Positions 1 to 13,752 of a stretch of DNA of 64,000 bases are shown one piece after another; the first letter of the stretch is position 1; every line of letters begins with the position of its first letter. The stretch spans positions 1,736,001 through 1,800,000 of the forward strand of contig CM057064.1 of assembly GCA_029945375.1 (NCBI GenBank), in the 5' to 3' direction. A program made the position numbers and the translations under genes. The stretch is from Agaricus subrufescens (lineage: Eukaryota > Basidiomycota > Agaricomycetes > Agaricales > Agaricaceae). The notes below the pieces were generated by a model. That model made no database searches and had not been told where the DNA came from. It was given only the letters and a program-made list of their open reading frames with translations.

Positions 1-46
1 CCGATTATGATCCGATAAAGCCCAGGCCAACACATGCCCCTTCCAG

Positions 47-1043
47 GCATAGGAAGGGCCTCGGCTGTTGCATTATCGAAAGCAGACTGGAATGTCGTGT
101 TAATAGCTCGCCGAGTGAATGAGTTGCAGGAGACACAGCAATTATGCCAAAGTCAAGGTCAAAGAGCACTTGCGCTACCCGGAGACGTGACAGATGAAGA
201 TTTCATTGTCAAATCTTTCCAACAAGCAGTCTCTACCTTTGGTGAGCCTATTGAGTCCCGTAACTGGCTCTGTAGTTCACGGATCGAAATATACTCCGCT
301 TGTAGGACGGATTGACCTTCTGTTCAATGTAATCAATAAGTCTCAACTCGACTTGAGTTCATCGCGTCCTCATAGATCTCGCCGTTGGTACAGAATGCGG
401 GCATTTCTACCCCAGCTATCCCGACTGAAGATACATCTCTGGAAACCTTCCGTCGGGCTCTTGATGTGAATCTAGTCGGCCCTTTTCTCTGCACCAGGGA
501 AGCTATTAGAATTTTCAAAGCACAACATCCTCATGGAGGTAAAGCTCCTTAAGCTCCGGTGCCGCGAGCAATAATAATTTGACCCTTTCAGGACGCATTA
601 TCAATAATGGATCTCTCTCTGCCCACGTTCCCAGGCCTCACAGCGTCCCCTATTCGACTACGAAACACGCGATAGCAGGTCTTACCAAATGTACGGCGTT
701 AGATGGACGATTGTACAATATTACTTGCACTCAAATTGACATTGGCGAGACAGCTTGATGACATAGGCTTCCATTTCTACTAACTTCTACGCGTCTAGGA
801 AACGCGAACAGCGCGATGACAGCCAAATTTGAAGCTGGAACGCTTCAACCAGATGGTCGGCTCATCACCGAACCACGTATGAATGTGCAACATGTAGCTG
901 ATACGGTAGTTCACATCGCCGGCCTTCCCAATGAGGTGACCATGTTGGAAGTCAACATCATGTAAGCGCATGTCTACCGCAGTTTACGTGCTCTAACATA
1001 CGCACTTAGGGCGGCGGGTATGCCATATGTCGGACGGGGATAG
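47..1043 (+). CDS. Short-chain dehydrogenase/reductase, 5' end missing
   Basis: This is an NAD(P)-dependent short-chain oxidoreductase of the SDR family; the substrate cannot be told. The visible sequence begins inside the dinucleotide-binding glycine motif: an intron acceptor ending at 46 joins an upstream exon to give GIGRA, so the first exon lies left of the window. After removing an intron that begins GTGAGCC near 240, the frame reads RIDLLFN, and a second intron (about 330-393) restores the classic NNAG. The catalytic Ser lies in NNGSLS and the Tyr/Lys pair in YSTTK. The C-terminus, after two more short introns, reads [10 protein letters not shown] and stops at 1041-1043. The gene ends about 120 bp from the convergent PRP2 gene. 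Family assignment is firm; specificity is unknown. Confidence 0.85.
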
Positions 1044-1163
1044 CAGGCAGATTAACCCTCCGAAAATCAGAACAAGTACATAGTGTACTGGCTTGCAAAA
1101 ATGGAATTCAAAGTGAATTGGTAACATGCATGGCAAAAGTGTAGCGTGTCTCCAAACGGAGCA

Positions 1164-5048
<3,885 letters not shown>

Positions 5049-5181
5049 ATTGATGCTTTGAATTATTGAATGGTGGTAAGGGTGGTGGTGGAACTTGTAG
5101 AAGTCAGGGATTCGGTGGCTGTGTCACACGACATGGGGTAGAGTCAATACTAGTCAAACGTAGATATTCTCATAGTACAAG

Positions 5182-6707
5182 TTAAATAGAGGAGGATACA
5201 TCAGGTATAGTTAGACCAGCTGCCTTTGCAATGGCAACGATATTTTCTGCCTGTGTGAAAGTGTAAGAGCGATTCGTTCCGTCGAATTGCAAACTGTTCA
5301 CCTGTTTGATCATTGGTGCATCAATCATTTCACCTTCTAAACCAATGGCCCCTTTCTCTGCTTCGTGTGCGAGCTTCATCTTGTATAGTATCTTGGTCGC
5401 GCGGAGAATTTCTGCACACACACACACAGACATCAGTGTGACACCGGCGCTGATCGAGAATCTACGATTGTGTACCTTTGGATGACGGAACATATGTTGA
5501 TTGGATAATTTCAACCTGCGCAGGATGGATAGCTTGCTACGGACCACATTTCTATGTCAAGTTGGCACTATGCAATAAGCGAATGTGACGGACTTTACCA
5601 GTAAAGCCGAGCTGCCTCCCGTCAATACATTCATCTTCTAGGACATTCAAATCCTTATATTGTACACAAACCTGCACACTGTCATGGGCTTTACAATCTC
5701 AAGAAAGGGCAGGAGAGTAGAGCTTACCATGTCAATTGCATCTAGGCCAAACGCTTTCGCTGTAATAACGATCTGGGATCGAGTGTAAAGGAGTTCTCGT
5801 CTTGAAGGGGTCCTTACAATCGCAGTATCTGCGCAATCTAATGCCTTATGTACCTATATACCTTGCGCATTGTGAGAGAGAGCATACTCACAGTCCTCAG
5901 CAGCGAACTATAGTTTCGCGGCGTTATTCCTTGTTGACCGTGAAGAGAGTTGTGATTTTAGACGAACCAACAATGCACCTAAAATCCCACCCATTTGAAC
6001 GCCATGCTTTGAACCCCAGCCAGCTATCTTGTCAATATTTATCATTGCTCTCGCACTTTCGATACTGGGAACGATGTTCAAAGTAGCTTCTCTGTCTGAA
6101 TCCCTGTACAGTTGATAAACAATGTTTGAAACGTGATCCAAGTCCTGGGCACTGTGAATCTTTGGGAGAATGAGATTTGTGACGTTCGGGAGGGATACCT
6201 ATTTTTAATAGTCAGAAAGGGAGATTAGGATTTTGTTTAGGAGATGTGGGAACGTACGATGGCCTTCATATCTTCCTCAAAGTATGGCGTGCTAATGTCA
6301 TTAACACGTACGCCGATCCGTTCATGATTTGAGATAGGATCTCCCTACATAACCAGTAATGTACCGTGGCAGGACTCGTTAGGACCGCGGGAAACAAAGC
6401 AGGACAGACTCGGAGGCAACGGACTGACGCTCAAGAATTCCTTCAACCTCTCCCTGGCATTCGCTTTGTCTGCGGGGACAGGAGAAACACTATCCTCCAA
6501 GTCATATACGAATACATCAGATGATGACGATCTCGTTTTTTCAAGCATTTTGTCTGAGGATGAGGGAACATAGAGGTACGACCGTTTGAGAGTCACTGGT
6601 GGTGCCGAGGTCTGGATCGTGAGACCTCTGAAGTATAGCCTCCTGAAGTATTTGGCTCCATGAGAAGAAAAACAAGGTCGAGAGCTGGAGCGAAGAATAG
6701 TGTGCAT
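5182..6707 (-). CDS. CLYBL: Citrate lyase beta-like (CLYBL) mitochondrial acyl-CoA lyase, HpcH/HpaI aldolase fold
   Basis: This is a magnesium-dependent lyase of the CitE/HpcH superfamily, related to mammalian CLYBL, which cleaves citramalyl-CoA in mitochondria. The N-terminus MHTILRSSSRPCF is rich in Arg/Ser and free of acidic residues for about 30 positions, as in a mitochondrial presequence. Family motifs follow: RSYLYVPSSSDKML, VYDLEDSVSP (metal/phosphate region), RVNDI, NLILPKIHS, IVPSIESARAM (the conserved Glu) and, towards the end, GFTGKQAIHPAQ. The C-terminal exons carry KMKLAHEAEKGAIG and GEMIDAPMIKQAE, typical of this family. At least seven short introns break the gene. Exact substrate is inferred from family only. 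The fungal counterpart could act on citramalyl-CoA or malyl-CoA. Confidence 0.88.
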
Positions 6708-6876
6708 ATCACTAGAGAGCTGAGGAAGGTGAGGGGTAGAAGACTGACGTTATATTAGGCGTGAGGATATACAAAAATAGAATACGAGATTCACGACAAG
6801 ATGCGTATGGTAGTTAGGAAAAGATGATGCTCTAGTATAGACAATAAAGACCAAAAATCTACATTAGTTCGTCGCT

Positions 6877-8269
6877 TCAATATTCCGGATAGCAAAGTCC
6901 CATTGCTAGTAACTCTTCGTCGGTAACATCGTCGGTGCTCGCAGGTGACAACATAGTCTCGATCTCTTGTATTTCCGTTTCCGATAGTCCAGAGGTAGTA
7001 GCGTATTGTAGTTCTGCTGGTATAATCTCTCTTGTAGATGCAGCATGGGGTGGAGATGGAGATAGTGAAGTGCGGTCCGTCAAGATTGTGGTTTCGTGGC
7101 CATTTGAAGTATCTTCCTGTTCCGCGAACTCGGTCTGCAGAATTTTAGAGGAAATAGGCTCCTTCGCAGGTGAGGCAATACGCGGTGCATCTGCTTCAAT
7201 GACCTCAGAAGGAGAAATCCCGGAAAGATTGTCGCCTTCAGGAATTTCTTCTAATGGTATTGCTCGCTCAGCCTGGAATTTTCGCAGCAAAGGTTCAGGT
7301 GACAGGAGCTTCGGACACTCCCGCTCTCCAACTCCTGAAGCTGGGCTGGGGTGCGCCAAAGAAAACGGATCGCTCTTGATCGCGGTCGTTGCGCGTGGTG
7401 AAACGGCGGGAGATCCTTTGATCAGGCCATTTTGCACCGAGGTGGTAGGGCTTTGGGGCACAGCGAGAGCTTCTTGTACCCTCTTGAAGAAGCCAGGTGT
7501 AAGCAGAGGTGAGTTGGACGAAGGAAAAGAACGTGGCTCGCAGGCTTGGGTCGGTTTTGAACGAGCTTTCCATGAAAAGACGGGAGAAGGGGGAGCCCCC
7601 TCTTCACATGAGGACTTGGATTGAAATGCTTCATTATAGATACGTTGCAAGGGCTCTGATGTCATTTCATCTTGGACCGGGTTTGCCTGATGCTCGGCTG
7701 GAAGTTGGGGTTCGTGAACGTCGGCTATTGGTGTAGCGAGAGATGAGCCCGTGTGAGGGGTAGAAAGTTCCGGCCGCCCACCGGCGCTGGTAGCGAATCC
7801 ATTTTCCTCTGGGCAAAGTGTCTCTATAGGTGGCACGGACGCCTTTGGTGGGAGACTTTCACGGCCGCTGCTCATCGCCTTAGAGCCAGATGGCTGGGAG
7901 CCACGAGGGGGCGGGTCCTCGTTATCACTGGACATGAGCACGATGATTTCGTCTTCCCGTGGGGCGCGTGTCTGGCTCTTCCGGGCCTTTCTCGGAGGCC
8001 TGGGGGTGAGTTCATTGTCGTCAGAGCAGAGGTCGATGACGTGTGCCGCGGATAATCTGCGGCCAGACTTGCGTTTGCGCTTGGGCGGAGGGGGGCTGGG
8101 CCCGTCGTCGTCGTCGGTGAGCTCGATGGGTGCCGGAGCTGGGAGGGGGTCAAGGCGGGGAGCGCAGGGGGGGCACAAAAGTACCTTGGCGGGGCCGGGG
8201 CAGCCTGCGCTTGGGCGGGCGGCGGAGGGGGAGGGCCGGGAGAGAGTCGGAGTGTGAGGAAGGCATCAT
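6877..8269 (-). CDS. Unrecognised disordered nuclear-type protein with three SUMO-interacting-like motifs (448 aa)
   Basis: I do not recognise a domain. The model has two exons: ATG ATG at 8264-8269, a 46-nt intron (8139-8184, GTACTT...CCCAG) and one long exon to the TGA at 6877. The intron matters because the long exon has no usable ATG before the motifs; splicing joins PRPRQ to APAPIELTDDDD in frame. In the first 105 residues there are three short hydrophobic patches followed by acidic residues: IELTDDDD (about 33-40), VIDLCSDDNE (62-71) and IIVLMSSDNED (93-103), separated by basic KRKRK/PRKARK stretches that could be nuclear localisation signals. The rest is Ser/Pro-rich and probably unstructured, with a short C-terminal block ETEIQEIETMLSPAS then DDVTDEELLAMGLCYPEY that could be a helical interaction motif. 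The function is unknown; SUMO-dependent scaffolding or recruitment is an inference. Confidence 0.72.
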
Positions 8270-8329
8270 GCAGGCGTCCGGTTGCGTCATGCCAGCCATG
8301 TCCCTGCACGCCCTCTCTCTCTCTGCCCC
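8270..8329. promoter_or_regulatory. Very short shared 5' region between two divergent genes
   Basis: Only 60 bp separate the start codon of the SUMO-motif gene (reading left) from that of DUG2 (reading right). The stretch is pyrimidine-rich on the + strand (CTCTCTCTCT near 8312-8322) and shows no TATA box. Either the transcripts start inside each other's coding region or both have extremely short leaders. The start codons were chosen from reading frame and splicing, not from transcript data. Confidence 0.5.
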
Positions 8330-11300
8330 ATGCGCTCCCTCTCCCGCGCCCGCGAGCCCCCAGACCAGTCCCCGTTTCTCCTCCACGCCCTCCAGCAGAA
8401 CGAGAGCTCCGTCCTCAGCCTCGCCGCCACCGACAAGTACATCTTTTCCGGCAGCCAGACAAGAGATATCCTCGTCCGTGCCTTTACCGCTGTCCGTGGC
8501 CACTCTGACCGCCTCTCCAGGTCTGGGACAAGCAGACCTTTTCTCTCAAGCACACGCTCCATGGCCACACAGGCAGCGTCCTCGCTTTGGAGACTGACGA
8601 CGATCGCAGATGGCTCTTCAGCTCTGGCGGTGCGTGCAACGCAGTCCCAACCCCACCCCCGGACTAACATCCATTCCAGGCGACAGCACAATACGCGTAC
8701 GCATTCCGTTGCCCATCTCGTAGCGCATGCTCAGCCAAGGACAGGTCTGGTGCACCAAATCCTTGTCGCCACTCTATGTTATCGCACCTTACCTCGAGAC
8801 CTATCCTGGCGATCTGTTCTCGCTTGCCTGGTCTTCCACACGCCAAGTATTGTATGTAGGTTGTCAGAATACCTCTCTCCAATGGATCAGTCTCCCTTCG
8901 CCATCGACGTCCTCCCCGCCGCCGCCAGAACCTACCTCGAGTGGAACAGCCACTCCCACCCACACCTCCCGTAAGGCACACAAATTCTTCGATAGCTATC
9001 CAATATATCAACGCAAGCCCGCCGATCTCCACGCTTACTTAACGCAACCCAGTGGCTACGATACACCAGACCTGGAATGTACCGACGTTACGCCGCCTAA
9101 TGCGTACTTGAGTATCCCCGCGTGCAACGTTATCGACTCCGCCCACTGGGGCTACATCTACTGTATGGTGATCCTAGATGACGAGGACGGCGTTCGTCTT
9201 GCAACTGGTAGCGGAGACGAATTTGTCAAAGTAAGCTTGTCCGCCGAGCCAGGCTTCGGATCCTGACACGGAACCCCCATTTTAGCTTTGGGATTGCTCG
9301 GGAGAGCGTCCGACACTGATACATCAATTTTCCTGTGAACATGGCGCGGTTCTGTCCCTTGTGGTCAAGGACGAAATCATCACAGCCGGCTGCCAGGACG
9401 GATACGTCAAGATGCTCGACCTTGAGACCAAAACAGCCATTCGCACCATCGTTGTTCAAGAAGTTTGTTTGTTTGTTTCCTCCTCTTTGGGTCACCGTTG
9501 ACTCATTTTCTCCAGGGCGTGGATATTCTATCATTGTCAATCTTTGACCAAGATCTATTCACCTGCTCAGCGGATGGTCGTGTCAAGGTTACTTGGCTTT
9601 CGCGACCTTTCTCGACCTTTACTCACGACATTTTTGTAGCGCTGGTCTTCCTCATTTGACTGTATAGCTGAATGGGACGCGCACGAAGGCATCGTGCTGT
9701 CTTCTGGTGTAACAAAATTCTTGACTGGGGGATTCTGCCTCATAACCGGCGGCAGTGATTCCCATATCAAGGTCCGTGCTAACATTATCAAACCTGTGAG
9801 AAGTCAACTTACCACTCTCTAGATCTGGGAAGTGCCTGCGTCACAGATCGGGCAACAACAATCTCTTCAAAACCAGTTTAACTCCAGAAAACAACTTGGT
9901 GGCCGAGTGTCACGCAACCACGTAGAAACTATGTTTCATGCTCTATATCAGTTTGTAGCCATACCCAGTGTAAGCTCACAACCGAAGCACAGAGAAGATT
10001 GTCGACAAGCTGGCGTTTGGCTGAAAAAGTTCCTGTCACAGCTTGGTGCACAGGCCACGCTCGTGAGCGATTTTGCCTGCGTGTGAGATCCATGCTCATA
10101 TCAAAAAGCTTCCCACCGGGGAGGGTGGCAATCCGATTGTGCTAGGAACATTCGAAGGTCGTAAGAGTGACAAATCCAAACCTCGTATCCTCTTCTATGG
10201 GTTTGTGCTTCCCTACTATTACTATCTATCCGTTCCACTCAATGGGTTGACCACCAGGCACTACGATGTCATTTCTGCCCCTCCAGAGGGCTGGGACTCT
10301 GATCCATTTGTCTTAACAGGAAAGAACGGATATCTGTATGGGCGTGGTGTGACAGACGACAAAGGGCCGATAATTTCCGTCGCATGTGCTGCGGCAGATC
10401 TCATCGCTCAAAGAGCCTTAGGCGTCGATATTGTATTCCTGATTGAGGGCGAGGAAGAAGTCGGGAGTGCTCGATTTAATGAGACAGTAAAACAATACAA
10501 AGGGTCGATTGGAAAAATTGACGAAATTCTTGTTAGGTGAGTTTAATGTTATTATTCTGGTGATGGTTGTTCATGTCCAATTCGTCCAGTAACTCTACTT
10601 GGATTGCGGAGGACAGAGCTTGCTTGACCTATGGTTCGAGGGGTGTTATTCATTGTAATCTGGTTGTATGTGGCATCTTCTGCCTGGTGCGACGCTTTAG
10701 TTGATGCCGGTCTTCAGATTTCGAACGACAAACCAGATCTACATTCCGGTATTGAAGGTGGCGTCACAGTAGAACCTATGACTGACATGTGTGTTCATTT
10801 TCACAAAACCTCTATCCGCGTAAGAGCTGATCAACTCTGTTGTCCAGGGTACAGCTCCTTGCAAAGCTTAGAGACTGTAGCGGTCGCATCTTAGTCCCTG
10901 GTTTCTGTTAGTGGCAATTCATCCCTTATTCCAGTTGACGCTCAACGGCTCTAGATGACTGTGTACGGCCACCGACGAAGGAAGAGGAAGAATTGTATCA
11001 ACTACTCTCGGAGGTGACTTGCAAACCCGCATCACATTTACGCTCAAGATGGTGTGAACCGTCTTTCACAATTCACAATATTGAGATAAGTGGGCCTAAG
11101 AGTATGTTTCTCCTTCATACTTGACCATTGAACCTAATTATCGTCGAAGATTCCACTATTATTCCCGGAAAGGTCAAAGCTCAGATATCATTGCGTATCG
11201 TGCCCAACCAGGACCTGGAAGTCATTATTACCTCTGTAGTCGCCTTCCTAAAGAAGACCTTTGATGGTTTTGGGAGTCCAAATCAATTACAGGTTTGTAC

Positions 11301-11841
11301 CTTGTACCTTGTTCATTCACTGGGAGTAACTTATCCCCTCTCTTTAGGTTAATATCTCACATACCGCCGATTGGTGGTTGGGCGAGGTAGATTACGACCC
11401 TTATTTCAAGGCTTTGGAGAACGCTGTTGCAAAGGAGTGGGATATGGAACCTTTGCGAATACGAGAGGGAGGCGTGAGTTACCTTGTTGCTTGATTTAGA
11501 GACATGGATATTGACATGGAATGGCTTTAACAGTCGATCCCTTCTGTGCCTTGGCTCGAGAAAGAGTTTAAATGTCACGCACTCCATCTCCCTATGGGGC
11601 AGAGTTCTGTAAGTCTTTTGGGGCCTCAGCTACTCCTATGATCTTTACAATTGGTTTTTTGTTCTAGGACCAAGCACATTTGCCAAATGAGCGTATATCC
11701 CTCACCAATTTACAGAAGGGAAAAGCGGTCGTAGAAAAGTTTTTGACTGAAGTTGCGGGTGAAGAGTTTATATCCAAGTTACCGAGTATGAGCGAGCGTG
11801 AAATCGCATTCGCGTCGAAGCTCTCGAAGAGGTGTACATGA
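8330..11841 (+). CDS. DUG2: DUG2-type WD40 plus M20 metallopeptidase, glutathione degradation
   Basis: In yeast, Dug2 with Dug3 forms the complex that cleaves the gamma-glutamyl bond of glutathione in the cytosol; this is the same two-part architecture. The N-terminal half is a WD40 propeller: LSLAATDKYIFSGSQ, VWDKQTF, HTLHGHTGSVLAL, LFSSGGDSTIR, LATGSGDEFVKLWD, TCSADGRVK and GGSDSHIKIWEV. A linker leads into an M20 peptidase: YQFVAIPSVS, then HYDV and GRGVTDDKG (metal ligands), EGEEEVGS (general-base Glu and ligand) and PDLHSGIEGG (dimerisation lid region). The C-terminus reads LSKRCT. About ten short introns were removed; the metal-site His exon starts right after a small intron near 10200-10257. 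Length is about 900 residues, as for yeast Dug2 (878). The M20 metal site looks intact. Confidence 0.92.
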
Positions 11842-12034
11842 ATCACGTTATTTTTAGTCTTGCGTTTGTCGAGGTTGTTTGTCGTTGCAGTTTGCTTTCT
11901 TGATGCTTTCCTCTACCTCGTACTGTATGTCATCTTGTTGATAACTAATAGGATCGCTCATGGTGTTTTTCAAATGTACATATATATACTCTGTTCCACA
12001 AGGTTTTTGTGAGGTAATCTACATCAGTTTGTTC

Positions 12035-13752
12035 TCAAACGACGACGGGCCAACCGCTGGAGAAATCGAGTCTGTTGATTCCGAGCTGTTGATTTTGTAA
12101 ATTCATCGGTTGATTCGGGAAGAGAAAGAGAAATTCTGCTTACGAAACTACCAGAAGGAGTATAGTAGTCTGAGGATAATGATAATGAATACATTTGCTC
12201 AACTGAGAGGAGATGGAGGTGGAATACTTACGGTAGATGAGAATTGGGCCGTCACCATCAAGCATGAGGTCTTGGCCACCGGGACCGATAATCTGTTTGA
12301 GATTGGTCAGTTAATGAAAATCATCGTCGTTCTCGCATTTGTGAGAGATCATGATTGAGATAACAACTTACGCTGTCGTGGCTACCGAGAACAAGTGTAC
12401 CACCGCCGTTTGTGAGAGCTACACCCGATTTATCGACGTAGCCACCAGTAGGTCTAGTATCACACGAGTCAAATCACACTCAATTTTGACGCAAAGAAGT
12501 ATAGTGATACTCACGAAGTAGAGCGTCCGACACGGATGTTATAAGTACTGGAAGTGCCTCGGCAGCAGTTATCCCAGCTAGTGAAGAGGTAATAGAAGTT
12601 GTTGAATTTGAAAATGACGCTGGCTTCGATGGCGCCGCCGTTTGCTGTGCGTTGAGATAGGGAGGTGACTGTGTTGCTGGAGAGGAAGCCGTTGGATGGG
12701 TTGAGACTGTTGGGGATTCAGATGTGATAGAGATTTAGCGTTCTGAAGAAATTGGACAGAAATTGGAGACTGACCTCATAGATTTGATACCTGTCCAGAA
12801 ACTACCGAGGGAAAGGATCCACTTGCCATTATCTATTAAGCTACCAGTTTAAAGGAAAATCCTGGAGGAAACTGATCTATAAAAACATACCGATCAGAAG
12901 ACTGTTTGGTGGAAGTGATAAATGCAAAGTTCAGTGCTGGCAAGACGTGATAAAGTCCATACGTACTTAGGGTCGATGGCCTGGATTTGCGATCTGTCAG
13001 TAGGTGTTCACCAATCAATAGAAGACGTACATTGTAATTGTTAGCGGACGATGTAGAGGTTACCATGCCTTGGTGAGTCCAACTACCTAGAATGAATGGG
13101 ATGAACATTTCGCCTCGTTCAGGCTGCGGAAATAATACGTACCGGGTGCACCGGTAGAAGACTTGGCAAGGAAAATAGCCGACTATCCAAAGTACGATGT
13201 TTAGTATACGAATCGGAAAGAAAATATAATCTTACATTCTGGGAGCCAAAGCTCGAAGCTGCGTAATAGAGCTATGAAAATTCTGAGCTGGTGTTTTCCA
13301 ACAATGGAACTACTTCTGATCAACTTACCCAGAACTGTCCATTGAGATAGGTACAATCCGGAGCCCAGAGCGCGCTAGATCATCAAAGGTCATCATCAGA
13401 GTGATTATTAGTACTTTTGGCAACGTACCCATTGGAGGTGAGTGTATATTGGTCTGTCCATGGTGCTCCATTGGGCCATACCAATCCAACGAATGACCAA
13501 GCTGTGCGATCGGTAGAAGTTCTGATCTCAAGACCCACCCCAGTAGCTTAGGATTGGCTTTAGAACTTGCACCTCGTCTAGAAAGAGATCACTTCAAGAG
13601 ATGGACGCACAAAAGACAAAGTATTTGCCAGAGTTGTCTTTACACATTGTGGGATCATGGACAGCTGTGTTTCCGGTAACAATACCCGGACCTACAACAG
13701 CATATCCAAGCGTAACGAAGGAGAGTAAAGCCAACACAGAAGGAAGACGCAT
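12035..13752 (-). CDS. Secreted GH43 arabinan endo-1,5-alpha-L-arabinosidase
   Basis: This is a secreted plant-cell-wall enzyme that cuts alpha-1,5-arabinan in pectin. The start MRLPSVLALLSFVTLGYA is a clear signal peptide. The five-bladed propeller of family GH43 follows, with the three catalytic carboxylates in their usual settings: Asp in VHDPTM, Asp in LWAPDCTY and general-acid Glu in GAIEASF. The segment SWDNCCRGTSSTYNIRVGRS and the ending YYTPSGSFLGINRLDFSSGWPVVV are typical of fungal arabinanases of this family. The last two introns were placed so that HYYTPSG and LGINRL stay in frame, ending with TGA at 12035. At least eight introns of about 50-70 nt occur. It is convergent with DUG2. 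A long upstream region without genes may hold its regulatory sites. Confidence 0.92.

Noticed and set aside
6935..7624. 229-codon + strand open frame
   Set aside because: It is antisense to the SUMO-motif exon, has no recognisable motif and follows the codon structure of the opposite strand.
7872..8309. 145-codon minus-strand open frame overlapping the SUMO-motif gene start
   Set aside because: It begins with GTG and is a Pro/Ala-rich frame read through the 46-nt intron. The ATG at 8269 with the intron gives the frame carrying the motifs.
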